Shown: positions 30,981 to 42,599 of the stretch, in pieces
Position numbering within the stretch: the stretch's first letter is position 1
Layout of the letters: every line of letters begins with the position of its first letter
Source: Cheiracanthium punctorium
Taxonomy: Eukaryota; Arthropoda; Arachnida; Araneae; Cheiracanthiidae
Direction of reading: 5' to 3'
Length of the DNA: 64,000 nucleotides
Assembly: GCA_038373885.1 (NCBI GenBank)
Contig: JAWZYV010000771.1
Location: 496,001 to 560,000, forward strand
Position numbers and translations under genes: made by a program
Notes under the pieces: model-generated
Seen by the model: only the letters and a program-made list of their open reading frames with translations
What the model was told of the DNA's origin: nothing
Databases searched by the model: none

Positions 30981-33900
30981 GAAAGGCAAATGAGTATTGG
31001 AGATTGAAGCGGAAATGTTTACATTTCTGGGAGGGGGGGGGGTATATTCCTCAGAACTTCTGAATAATGGCTAAAACTATTTTCCGTTTTCATTCACCTC
31101 TTATCTCTGCCATCCTTTTCATGTCGAAAAACAGCCACTTCCTGCATCTTCCAATACTGTGATGTGTTGATGAACGACGGGGGAGACTTCAAATTCGAAT
31201 AGTGTATACTTGAAATCTGTGATCCCACTCTCAGGAGGCATTTTACTGGATTTGCAGCAAGGCATCAATCTTAAGGTAACAAAAGTGCCAGTCTATTCTT
31301 CAAACGACAAATTTATGAGACCACATGGGCGACCACTTTCTATTCGAGGCTCTTTTAATTGCTTAAACGATTGTGCATTTTGTCGCCGACACCATAGAAA
31401 AGTACAATATGGGTGTGGGTGGTCGGGATGGGGGAGACAGTGACCGTTAATTAGACCAGTCGGGCAGATAAAAAATTTCGAGGGAAGGGAAGTATGGCTT
31501 TGCTTACACAAGCAAATGGGGGATGTTCTTTTTTCCAGAAATACGGTTTTTGTATTTTTATTGGTCCTCAATGACAGAATGATGAGAAAGAAATGGTTCG
31601 TCAAAAGATCCCGTGTATTTTTATTTTTTCTTCGCAAACCCATAGTACATTACTTTTCCAACACTTGTTATTGTGCATTGTGCCAGTGAGTTAGACAGAG
31701 TTTAAAATAGTGGGCATTTTTTTTTTCTTGTTACGGCAGCATAGCATATCATTGTGAAGTTTATAAGTTTAATTTCACTTTTGGCTTTATGTTTCCTAAA
31801 AAGAACATCGGTGGTGCCAAAAGCACAAGATATAAAGTACAGCGTGCTTTATGTCGTGATATTTTTTATAATGATTATGTTAAAAAAAAAAAAAAAAAAA
31901 AAAAACATAGGGTAACTAAGCATTCAGATCTTCATAAACAAAATCGTCTGGCGCCAGTTCAAGTAACTTATATGTAAATTAGATTCATATATATATTTTA
32001 AATGTGTTTAAAAGCTTTAATTAATATATGTTATTATTAAGAATATGGTCAGTTTATTTCTCTAAAGCATTGAATTATATATTCTAAGCACTTGCTCTTT
32101 GTTATGTATTTGTACAAATATACTATGCCCAAGGGCGGATCCATAAGTATTTTTCAGGAAGTGTGCAAAGCTTGAATACCAATTCAGAATTGCATGAACA
32201 TACAATTTTATTTCAAGCGTATTTTTACTAGTGTAAATATTTTCCTCTCGGGGAATTCTGCCCTCGCCCTAAAACCACCCTTGCCCCTCACCCCCCCCCT
32301 ATTAAAAAAGAATTGAAACTATTTTGAGCACAAATTTTTAATGACCACATTCTGCGTTATTTAAAAATAAAAATAATTTTAAAATAAGGCACATATTTCC
32401 AAAACTGAGTCACTTGTTCTGCCTCAGAAATTTTAAAATACTACTTTAAGTTTATTTATTAACAGCATGTTAATGATACATATATATCATTAAATGTCCT
32501 TAGACATGGATGCTCGTAATGGTTTGGAGTGCACGTTTAATCATGACTGGAACCCAGAGTCATAACTTTTTGAGTTAAAGCTGGAGTAGAAGTCGGGCTT
32601 TTTGACCCCACATTCTGATTCTATGAAATGTTGTACAACATTATTGTATTTTAAATTATATTAACTGTCTGAGTAATCTATGAATTAATCTAAATTTTCT
32701 CCTAATTGGTCTTTATGAGTACTTTTAAATGTGCTCTTGCTTTTAAACCATTGATAAGTAACATGTTGTTCACCCCATTATATGTCATTCCCGCTAAATT
32801 ACAGGACAGGATATACATTTTAAAGATATATTCTTTCGTTGCAGTTTCGATTTTTTTGGTATGTTTATCAAATACGATTTAGTAATTGGAGTGAAGACGA
32901 AAGGTATGTCCTTATAAACTTTCAAATTGCATTAATGCAAATTTAGATTAAACACAGATTTAATGTAATTGTATGTAAATTAACAGTATTTTAATTTACG
33001 AGTCAAAAGCTTTTGTGTCATAAATGTAAAATAAAATTTTCCATTTTATTACTTTTATTCGGAGAGCTACAAAATTTGTAAGTCTTATTTGATATTTTTT
33101 AAAGAGATTTACGACTCGGGCAATAAGAAATTTCGGATTTTGTTTACTACGGAAACTTTTTAAAATGTATATTTAATTGTGTAATAATTTGACATGACAA
33201 AATATTTATAAAATTATTTTACAGTTCATCATCTCTGGCATTCAAAATATATATAAATCTATGAATATTTAAACGCTTTAACTAAAAATTTTCATTTTAA
33301 TTAAAAATATTTTAAACTGGTCATATTTTATTTATTTATAAGTTAGTGTGTTATGCAATTTATAAAATAAGTATTCTATGTCTTTAAAATTATTTTATCA
33401 CAGTAATCCTTACTTTATTACTTTACTCATCTCTCTCTTTCTCATCATTCTCTATTATAAAAATCTCCGAAAGAGAATGTAAATATATGCGCTATTAAAT
33501 TTTTTTATAAAATCAAGCACTCACGAAGAAAATTAACCACTTTATTTTAAAATCTAAAATAAAATAAAATAAAAAATATCGTCAGAAAAATATAATCGGT
33601 CAGCTTATAATATGCCAAGACACACACAAAAAAAATAATTATTTTTAGCGAAACTAACCTTGATAAAAATTCACTTTTTTGTAATACTCCAACATAGTTT
33701 TGAACGAGGTTTCCACAAACGTGATGAATAATTTTATAAAGCAAGCTCATTTACTAATAACTCATAGTGAAAGTGTCACTTTTAAATTTTCAACATTAAC
33801 AAAAAAGAGTTTAATTAATAAGGCGGATAACAAACATAATCTGTTTAAAAGTTAAAGAGTTGAATTCTGATCCATATAATTCTGTAACTCAAAAATCAGT

Positions 33901-34811
33901 TTAGAACACAAACTATTAGTTTATTTTAATAGTTTATATTAATGCTGGTGCCATCCATGGATTCAATAGCAATTTGTATAAAGATTCAAAATAAGCGAAG
34001 TTTCGGTAGCTTACGATACGCCACTGTATAAAACATACAAATCTACACGCAAATATAAAACTTTTATTGTATTTATTTTACTTATTTTACAGGATAAAAG
34101 TTAAATTTTCGGAAAGACGATATAGACGCTGTATACCATAATTTTTATTTACTTTGCAGTAAAATAACTGAATTAAAATTCACAAAAGTTAGTTATTTTT
34201 TCCACAACGATTTAAAAATTAAATTGTCAGTCAAGATTAATCAGTTTCTTTTAACTTATATTCCGTTTTCAGATCTATCCACAGCCATCTTCATACTGGA
34301 CTGGAGAGGGCTTTGGTCTATCAGAGGGGCTGGTTATATTTTTAAAAAAATTTTCTTTTTTTACCCCAAGCAAAATGTAATAAATTCTAATTCTCTTGCA
34401 GCTGTTAATCTTCTTGGTGCGCATAGCTATGAACTCTTAGCTAAAGAGGGCCAGTTAATCCAGTTAGATTTCTCTATATAATGCGAATTCTCACTCGTTG
34501 TACATGTATAAGTATGTTACCAAATAAACAAACTATGTATTTGACTAATTCTTAAATTACAAAAAAAAAAATAAAAATAAAAACAAATCTTACTGCTAAA
34601 TTTTTATAAAATTAAAGATTAAATCGTGAATATTGTGTTCGATTGAATCTATTAATAAATAAAATGTATATTTAGAATTTATTCAAATTTGCCATCTAAG
34701 AAACAGAAAGGTACTAATTTTTTTTATTCGGAAGAAGTTAAATGTTAAATTATCTAATGAACCACTTAGTTATAAAAATATCTTTTTACTTTCTCAACAT
34801 TTATATAATTT
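30981..34811. other. Non-coding stretch
   Basis: It holds G-rich runs near 31,025, an A run at 31,880-31,904, a possible MITE remnant at 32,129-32,283 (caagggcggatcc against the reverse-complemented caagggtggtttt, no duplication found) and very AT-rich DNA from 32,400 onward. Frames such as 31,210-31,443 and 34,224-34,481 match no recognised protein. Confidence 0.4.
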
Positions 34812-35902
34812 ACTAGCGGCTACCCGCGACTTCGTCCGCGTCGGCTTTAGAATTAGGACCCTAGAGAAACGAAGCATGTGTGAATAACAAATATGTTTGT
34901 GTCTAAAGAAACTGCATTTAAATATTATTTCCTTTTCGCTTATTTTAAATGAAGTATAATGCATGGTAGTATACTTCATTTAAAATAAGAGTATGCAGAA
35001 TTACTAAATTTAGATTTTTTTGAGGCATTTGACGAATAGAGACAGTTACGACAGTATTTGCGAACTGTTTTGAGTGTTCTTACAAAAGAAATATTTATGC
35101 TATATGCATGAATTTTAGCCTACGTTAATCAGGAATAGTGCAGCTTTCTATTAGCGAAACAGTTTTAGAATCGGTTCTGTAGTTAGAGATGCCCATAGAG
35201 CGTAATGTATTAGAATTATTTTGAGTGTTCCTGTAAAGGAACTATTTGCGCTACATGCATGAATTTTAGCCTATAATACTCAAGAATAGTGTAGCTTACT
35301 ATCAGTGAAAAAAGTTTTGGAATCGGTTAAATACTTACACAAATAGAGCGTAATGTAATTCTTATGAGTATCCCTGTAAAAGAACTATTTGTGATATATG
35401 CATAAAAGGTAGCCGGTAGCCTATAACATTCAGGGTCCCCCCCGGTGTCTAAGAAGTTCTGCTCTCAAAACTGGAAGGCGGGAGGTGCCAGGTTCAAACT
35501 CCGGTCGCGCCTGTCGACCTAGCCGCTCGCAGTTTTCCGTGTTTTTTTCCAAAACCTCGCGAAAATACGGGCTAGGATCCCTTAGAAAATTCCCCACGGA
35601 GGAATTCCCCATATAGGCCTGGGACCCTATAGGTCTAGGACCATATAGGCCTAGGACTTTCAATCAGTGAAAAACTTTTAAAATCGGTTTAGTAGCTACA
35701 AAATTTCCATAGAGCGCAATGCATTAGCATTATTTTGAGTGCCTTTGTAAAAGAATTATTTATGCAATATGCTTGAAAGGTTGACTGTATGTTAATCCAG
35801 GGCATAAGCTATCTTTATTACAAATTTTTCCAACCATTTTTGTGTGATTCAGTCAAAAATATCCAAACACATAAACGTACACATTTATATTATTCGTAGG
35901 AT
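34812..35902 (+). repeat. Dispersed repeat with four ~147-bp internal units
   Basis: The left end reads ctagcggctacccgcgactt/cgtccgcg, a head common in arthropod interspersed repeats. The right end is a tttatattattcgtaggat-type tail. Unit marker tgagtgttc.t.taaaagaa.tattt occurs at 35,071, 35,222, 35,364 and 35,736. Spacings are 151, 142 and 372 bp, the last containing a SINE of about 225 bp. The 20-mer cccatagagcgtaatgtatt (35,192-35,211) is identical, reverse-complemented, to 55,005-55,024 in the element at 54,619. Confidence 0.7.
35437..35660 (+). repeat. SINE, family 1, with tRNA-like head
   Basis: The tRNA-like head ends in aggttcaaactcc (B box). The family core follows: tgtcgacctagccgctcgca, gttttccgtg, aaaatacgggctagg, cccttagaaaattccccacg. 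It has inserted into the third unit of the surrounding tandem array, which dates it after the array. Confidence 0.7.
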
Positions 35903-36517
35903 TTGGAAATTTACGAACTTTAAGAAACACATCTGGACTTTTCTTGGTACTTACGTATTATCCCGGCGGTCATTCCCGCCAAACTGTTTTTTCGTCAAAT
36001 GAGTTGCCAAACGTATTCAAAACCATTAATAATTTCATGTGCCCGGCATTTATCTCGGCAAAAAATCGCTCGTCTTGGCGGACCGCCGGAATAATATGCA
36101 AGTACACTTTTCTTTATTTATGCTTTTTAATTTGGCGTAAAATTAACATAATTTCCATGCTTATTTATGTTTTCCAAATGCATGTGATTTTGCAAATAGA
36201 ATTTCTGTTTTATTTCAAAAGCATAAATCATTTTGTGCGGGCGATAAAACGGTTTTTAATTAATAGTTAGAAAATTAATTCAAATTTCTGAGCCTCAGGT
36301 ACACTTTACCGAAGTCATTGGCCCAGTCATGCTCCAATTTTCAAAGCTCTGATTCTGTAGATTTGTCTGGAGAACATTCATTTTTATTATTAGAGATAGA
36401 TAGATTTGGCATAAAACTGGCATAATTTCCGTATTATTTAATGTTTTTCAGATGCACGTGCTTCTTCATTGAAGTAATCGCATTCTTGTTAGCTCAAAAC
36501 ATGAATCACTTGATACG
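35903..36517. other. Non-coding stretch, nothing recognised
   Basis: The 108-codon frame at 35,944-36,270 has no recognised domain. Weak local repetition: tttggcgtaaaattaacata near 36,131 and tttggcataaaactggcata near 36,404, each followed by atttcc and an atgtttt..a(a/g)atgca.gtg block (about 275 bp apart). Confidence 0.35.
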
Positions 36518-36655
36518 GGGACTTTCTAAGAGGTCCTAACCCGTATTTACGCAAAGTTTCGGAAAATTCCGAACGGTTAGGTCGGCGGACGGACCGAGTT
36601 TCGAACCAGGCACCTTCCGTCTTCCAGATGCCACTGGTGGGGCGGGATTCAATTT
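36518..36655 (-). repeat. SINE, family 1, with tRNA-like head
   Basis: On the minus strand: agtggcatctggaagacgga, ggtgcctggttcgaaactcg (B box GGTTCGAAACT), then cgaccta-accgttcggaatttt, gcgtaaatacgggttaggac and ctcttagaaagtcccc. This is the same order and wording as the 42,600 copy, though shorter. Confidence 0.75.
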
Positions 36656-37003
36656 GTAAGGGAAAACACATTTATTGAGATAAGAATTTCGATGTTCGAG
36701 ATATCGAAGTTAAACTGTAATTAAATTTACATATATCTCTTAATTTTATAAAAATAACTGCAATTTGTGTAAAAGCGCGCAAATTTAGTCATGCTTAATT
36801 TATAAAATAAATTTGCAGTGAATTTACAGCAATATTCTTGCACAAAAAACTTTTGTTTCTGATATTTTTTCTGCGGGGGGAAAAAAAAAATGCGTAGAAC
36901 TTTCTCCGCTGAACTTTTTTCAAAGAATTTCATTCATATGAATATTTTAAGCGTTAACCTGAAGAACTCTTAAAAGTAGCTTTCGAGGTTTTACAGAAAC
37001 GTG

Positions 37004-37527
37004 CAAGGCCGTTACCAGGGAGGAGGATCATGTGGGTTTGACCCCCCGCCCCTCTCCTAAATTTCAGTAAATGCACTATCAGTTTATTTGCGTTGATTCT
37101 AGAGATCCGTTAATTTAATTTTAGCACTACAGATCCCCTCCACCCACCGAAATTTTTTGTTTGCTGAGGCATTGGGGAAATATTTGTGTAATGTAAAAGG
37201 ATTTTGATATACGTTAATTAGGGTCAGTTTAAATAATAATCTACCAGGAAAGATTGTGCAGTGGTTTTTGAAAATATCCGGGGGCTGGGTGTCCGATTAT
37301 GTATGTCGATCCGATTCCTGGAAATATTTCACAATACAAAACATTATATTGTCCTCCATGTCCTCTAAACTTATCTGGATCCTGGATATTTTAGATTTGA
37401 AAATGATTTATTGTGAACAAATCACTTTCTAAAGTAAAATATTTTCAATTGGTGCAAATAGTTGCAAATTTCCATACTTGGTGACAAAAATGTCATCCAA
37501 GAGGGGCCCCCCTCTTGGATACGCCAC
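37004..37527 (+). mobile_element. Possible hAT-type MITE
   Basis: Ends caaggccgttaccagggagg and (reverse complement) aagtggcgtatccaagaggg resemble each other. G/C blocks (gaccccccgcccctctcc; ggggcccccctc) sit next to them. Flanks share only a loose gtgca word, so target duplication is unproven. It lies just inside the right hAT-like end at 37,607. Confidence 0.4.
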
Positions 37528-37615
37528 TTAGCATATGTGCATGTATATTTGTGCCCCCTCGTCGGGGAGTGGTGACCCCCGTCGGGGAAAGTCTAGCGCC
37601 ACCACTGCTGCTGGT

Positions 37616-38274
37616 ACTGGGTACAGCTTTAGTATGGTTCCTTTGGCGCACTTTTTATTTGGCGAATTTTTCTCGGCGTGATAAGGGATGCCATTATGGT
37701 AACCCCGCCGTTTGATGATCGGAAGTTAAGATATGGTAAACCTAAACCTGTGGTTTTTTTTCCCGAAAAATGGCGATGACAGACAATGTGCTTTATGGTT
37801 TTATTTTAATGGCTTTATTTTACATTAAATTTTATTATATAATTATTTTTGAAATTTAAAATGGATGTTCAGGTTCACACTGACTGTTTACATACAGTTT
37901 TGTATGAATAAACATTCTTTTGATAGTACGTTTCAGGTTAATATTTTAGTTCTCGATTGTTTATTTGTTAAGGGTAGAAGCAACAAATACTTACGTTAAT
38001 ATTTAATACAATGAAATAAATTTAGATATTTTGATTTTATTATTTCCATATTGCAATAATTTAGCGATTTTAATCAAGGTATGTGATAAGCATTGTTTGT
38101 TACGATTTCCTTTGTTTATTTGTTAAGGGTAGGAGCAACAAATAATTTCGTTATTAATATAATATTTGATATTTTGATTTTATTATTTCAATATTGCAAT
38201 AATTTAGCGATTTTAATTAACGTATGAGATAAGCATTGTTTGTTATGATTTAAACTAGTTCTTTACTTTTGCTT
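37616..38274. other. Non-coding stretch with a local duplication
   Basis: A block near 37,955-38,075 (gtttatttgttaagggta, agcaacaaata, gatattttgattttattatt, gcaataatttagcgatttta) is repeated at 38,112-38,220, an imperfect direct duplication about 150 bp apart. No gene recognised. Confidence 0.55.
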
Positions 38275-38282
38275 ACGTAATC

Positions 38283-38420
38283 CAGGTGCGTAGCCAGGAA
38301 AATTTTTCGGGGGGGGGGATATGAACTTATATGTGTATAAATAGACGGAATTTCATCACTCATCCAAAAATTTCGGGGAAAGGATATATCCCGATATCCC
38401 CACCCCTGGCTACGCCCCTG
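38283..38420 (+). mobile_element. hAT-type MITE, family B copy 2, 138 bp
   Basis: Ends caggtgcgtagccaggaaaa and (reverse complement) caggggcgtagccaggggtg. Perfect 8-bp duplication acgtaatc (38,275-38,282 and 38,421-38,428). The interior is nearly the same as the 21,357 copy, without its extra ggaaaatttttcggg duplication. Confidence 0.88.
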
Positions 38421-38689
38421 ACGTAATCTTTTGTCAGGATGCTAAAATATTTTTTTTTGTCTTTTTTATTTGTTACTTTTGTGAGGTAGTTCTTTAGAAT
38501 ATTATTTGTTTGAATTATTTAATTAAATCTACTAAAAAGAGAAAGGGGGGGCACAGCCCCCACACATAAAAGAAAAGTAATTATATTTTATTAAACCGAA
38601 TCTATATGTACATGTAAGCTTGTTATCCGTTTAATTTTTTTTTCATAAAAATATTTAAAAGCCATTAAAATAAATCATAGCAAAATTAA

Positions 38690-39310
38690 CGGCGACGATC
38701 GATTATCTCCGAAACCAGCGCCATCCGATCCGCCATATTGTTTACAATTGGCATTGGCAAGGCAAACTTTGGTTGGCGACAACATTTTGTCGCCAAATCA
38801 AAAAATCGCCAAAAAGGGACCATACTAAAGCTATTCCTGGTACTGTGCCTAGAAAATGTTTCGGCCGAAACGTACGTCCAGATTGATGTCCCAGACAGTG
38901 TACCCTACAAGCAAAAATTCCCAGTTTCTGCTCGGCCAACCACCGGCATTCATCGCAACTCATCGCTCACCGAAATTCGGTACTCGGCCCAGACACGGAA
39001 TTCCATCTAAAAAGATGATTGTTATGTGTGCGGCAGACACTGGTCGGTCCGGTACCCATAAAACGATGCTCGGAACGATATCCGGCCTGAGTTATCGGGC
39101 CATATGCCTAAATTTGATCAAAATACGCTGAACTGAAAAAGAATTTCGGCCCGCATAACGGCCGAGCGGCATTCAGCCGATGAAAATTGGCGCATGCGCT
39201 CTGTTCATGCAACAGTCGAGCGATGGCAACATCAGAGTATCTACCGGCAGGCGCCATGTTTGTTTTCATAAGAATAGGAGACGAAAAAAAACTGAAGAAG
39301 TTTTTTGGTG
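38690..39310 (+). promoter_or_regulatory. GC-richer, CpG-containing patch with an NRF1-type palindrome
   Basis: The composition shifts from AT-rich flanks to a CpG-containing patch, with many tcggcc/ggccga words and the palindrome gcgcatgcgc at 39,190-39,199, which fits the NRF1 recognition motif. Downstream lie gatggcaaca and a short ATG frame (caggcgccatgtttg, stop near 39,320), then ttggtacgta, which contains a GT donor-like word. This could be a promoter and first exon. It could also be an old GC-rich repeat, because ttggcgacaa/gtcgccaaat words form inverted pairs near 38,770-38,800. No coding exon was confirmed. Confidence 0.25.
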
Positions 39311-40679
39311 GTGATTAGTCTATATTGGTACGTATAACTATCATTTGTAACAAATTTTTGTTATTTTTAATATAGTATTAGTCTAATATAAGTAAAGTAT
39401 AAGTTCACATCTCTGTAATTATTTTTTTCTCTCTTGATACTGTTGCATAACACTAATGGAATAACACTATTTTTTATTAGTATCTATTTCCTATCTTTAC
39501 ACGGCGTACAGTGTGTAATTACACTAGTTCATACAGTTAATCGCTTTTTAGTTTTAAGATATACGGGTAAATTCTTCATTGAATCTAATAAAAAAATCAT
39601 ACTTCCGACCAAAACAAGCTTATTTGGTACTTATGTATTTTACAGTCAGTCAGCCAAAAAGAGCGATTCCGTGTGCGTGTGGAATACGTCAGATTCATTG
39701 TTACAATGTAGTGCATTGCAATCCTTTGGCGAAAAAACTTGTTGGCGTGAATTATTGACGGTAAAATAAGTACCGATTATTTGCATCCGTTGACCATAAA
39801 AAAAAATAATAATAAAAAATCCAAACGATGCGATTACTCGCCAAGATAGTTTCCAAAGGCATAAAGCGCAGATTCTTAGGGTTATGGAAATGAGAAGCTG
39901 TACAGCATTGATTTGATATTCAAACGACCGTTTTGTTTCGCTTTATAAACTTCGAAACCCGCTTTGATGAATTTAGATTAGCTTAGAAATAGTATACGTA
40001 AATACAGTGATTTTTTTTTCTTTTTTAAAGCAGACCACGTTTTTTTTTTTTTTTTTTTTAAGCAGAACACTGGTTAATGATGATTTCAGAACCTGTGGAT
40101 ACTATAAACCAGACTTATACAGGGTGTCCCAAAAAGGTGGTAACGGGCTTTAATTCTTTATCTATTAGAAATAAGTGGACAGCGAAAATTGAGAAAAGTG
40201 TTCAAAATGAGGTCGGAAGTAAGACTCCGTTAAAAAAATTCCTCTCTTTAATTTTCAAAAACTTACACTTTCTACATTTTTATTTGACCCTCGTACAAAA
40301 GCATTCCCATACACTAATGAGGTGATGAACAAAATTTGGGAATTATATTTTTTAAAACTACATTTTAAGATAACCCCTCATCTTAGGATGATCGTTTACC
40401 CTTAGCGTTGCCATCACAACACAAACAAACAAACTGACATGAAATAAGACTTCAGAGGGTTAAAAAGTTGAAAAAAGAAGGGATATGTAAAAATCCGTCT
40501 TTGGGGTCATTTTCTGCATCCCGCAGTCTGAATCATTGTAAATTCTGCAAACGCAGAGCATGCAAATTGCTGTTGTTGCTTCGAAACCCTCTGGCCAACT
40601 GCAGAGCGGGATCAGATCCTTTATATAAAACGAAAATGGCCTTAATTGGGCAGCTTCCTTTTTGCTGATCCCCAGTGAG
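39311..40679. other. Non-coding stretch
   Basis: It includes T runs near 40,010 and 40,040 and the word acagggtgtcccaaaaa at 40,119, which is common at mobile-element ends in arthropods; no partner end was found. Frames here matched nothing recognised. Confidence 0.35.
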
Positions 40680-40960
40680 GGGAATACCGACTTATCCCGG
40701 GTCTCCCTCCTAAATTTTTAACCAATTTCAGATGACAGCTGGATGACCTAAGAGCTGGATTGGTACCCCAAAGAGAGATATGGATTGAACATGGAAAACA
40801 TTGAAGTCATAACACATTTTTCGTGCATTAATTCCCTACAGCGTACACAGTTTACATCAGCCTCAGTCGAGAAAGGAGTTTACCCTTCTAGGCACTGGCC
40901 AAGCAGGTGCTGCTTCCCTTTAGGAGTTCCAATGGGAGCCGAGCTTAACCAACTGTTCTA
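40680..40960 (-). repeat. SINE-like copy, family 2
   Basis: Minus-strand order: gggaagcagcacctgcttgg, ccagtgcctagaagggt, gtgtacgctgtaggga, caatgttttccatgttcaat, catctgaaattggttaaaaa. It aligns with the 42,830 copy (aagcagcatccggcttggcc, gtgtacgctcatgggagctg, catctggaatcggttcaaaa). Diverged. Confidence 0.6.
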
Positions 40961-41789
40961 CTGCCGACACATGAAAAATTTCTTTCATCTAATGTTTTGC
41001 TGTCTTGAGCAAAATCGTGAGTGCATCGGGAAAATTTTTCGAGATACCGATGTGTTGGGGAAAACGTAGGGGTCTATTCAGAAAAAAAACGTTTTCTAGA
41101 GAGTTGAAGTAATATAAAGGTTGGAAATCCCTGATATAGAAATTATGTAAAAAAAAAAAAAACATATGAAGCAGACTTACTCTGCATTTCCTATTCTTGT
41201 GTAAATTAAGTTCTAAAAATTTTCTTTTTTTCTCCTAGAAGCTGCTCATAAAATAAGATGTTTGAAGATGCTGCTGCAAAACTCAAAGAAAATACTTCTT
41301 TTGTAAATTATGTGTATGATATATTTTGTGTAGAATAATTTCAATAAAAATTTTTGGAATTTACTTTATTTTGGAATTTACTTTATTTTAAAAATTATTA
41401 TTTTAGATACTTTTTTTTTATATACTTTTTTTTTTAGAAACCTATTTTACAAAACTGTAAGCTAGGTTCCATAGGTTCCAGTGGTCAATAATCTTTTTTA
41501 AATTGTAAGCTAATTCAAGAAAGTTCGGAAAGTCGATTTCCTATCACAAAAAAAAGTCCTGATGTGAACTACACAGTTTTCTTGTATGGCTGTTAAACTT
41601 TACGCCTTCTTGATGCACTCTATTTAAATATATTGGAAACTGAAATGCGATACTTCAGTATCTCGTTAAGCGTAAGAGATATCACTAGGATGAGATTTCA
41701 GCATTGCAAACTTATTCCTGGCTGAAAAATTGGCATTTTTCTTTTCTTTCAGTTTGGCGACAAACGGCGAGATTTTAAGCATGACCCTT
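40961..41789. other. Non-coding stretch, nothing recognised
   Basis: AT-rich with A and T runs; no supported feature. Confidence 0.4.
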
Positions 41790-42071
41790 CACGCTTAAAC
41801 CGAACGAGCATAATTCGATCAGTCGGAGCGACTTTTGAGCCAGTTTTCAAAAGTGCGCTTCTCCTTTAGGAGCGTTTTTCGATCACCAGAGCTGAGCGAA
41901 ATATAACAATAAGCGAGGAGGGGAGTTCTCAGAAAAAAGAGGAAGCGAGGACGGGAATTCTCTGAAAAAAAGACCACTCAAAGAGCACTTTCACGGAAAT
42001 ATCGGTAGGTTTCCATGGAAACGGATCGCTCCGCAATGTATCGTTTTTTTCGCTCTTTGGGTTTAAGCGTG
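41790..42071. mobile_element. MITE with cacgcttaaacc ends, 282 bp
   Basis: The left end is cacgcttaaaccgaacgagc and the reverse complement of the right end is cacgcttaaacccaaagagc. Inside, a 31-33-bp direct duplication (aagcgaggaggggagttctc and aagcgaggacgggaattctc) is present. No target duplication was recognised; superfamily unassigned. Confidence 0.65.
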
Positions 42072-42599
42072 TAGCCTGTAGATTGTAATCAAAAATAAAA
42101 GTGCAGAACCAAATATTACGACAGTCTTAAATTCAAAATTTCAATATTCTATGTCAAATAGTTTTTATTTTTATTCGAGATACGCACTTATTTTTAGTGC
42201 CAAAATTTTTAATATTGCCCCTAAATTTACCAAGCTTGGGGACAGTTGGCAATATTTTGAGCATGAGCTAAACAGAGATAGTTCAGGGATTTTTAATGTA
42301 AAAGGCATGTCCATCGACTTTAATGCATCGAAAGTCTTTCATATAACTCTGTAAATAAACTACTCAGCCAATTGGAATCAAAAAGGGACACATACAACTA
42401 TGTTTTAAGACAATCCAAAATTTGAAATTTCTTCGGCTATTCCACTTTGAGTTAATCGAATTACACAAGAACATACGTACATCAATACATGCATACGAGC
42501 AGACGTCCCTCAAATTTAATCAAACTAGATCGAAAATGCAACATGCGTACGTACAGACATTACCAAAATACTAGTTAAAGCGAGTTCTGGGATTAAGGC
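42072..42599. other. Non-coding stretch, nothing recognised
   Basis: No supported gene. The 67-codon frame at 42,151-42,354 matches nothing recognised. Confidence 0.35.

Larger units (their letters stand above)
30793..37607. mobile_element. Pair of hAT-like ends 6.8 kb apart with the same 8-bp flank
   Basis: At 30,793 the sequence caggggtggctccaacgggg begins a 'gtcggggaa' repeat. At 37,607 the complementary-type end reads cagtggtggcgctagacttt. The 8 bp outside each end are identical: ctgctggt (30,785-30,792 and 37,608-37,615). Between them lie later insertions (SINEs, a MITE and a tandem array). This is best read as one hAT-type element expanded by nested insertions. A coincidence of two solo ends cannot be excluded. 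No transposase frame was found. Confidence 0.5.

Noticed and set aside
32129..32283. Additional hAT MITE
   Set aside because: Ends resemble each other only over about 7 bp and the flanking 8-mers (actatgcc, cccctcac) do not match.
40077..40325. Coding region starting at acagggtgtcccaaaa
   Set aside because: The word is a common repeat end, but no partner end and no recognised protein were found.
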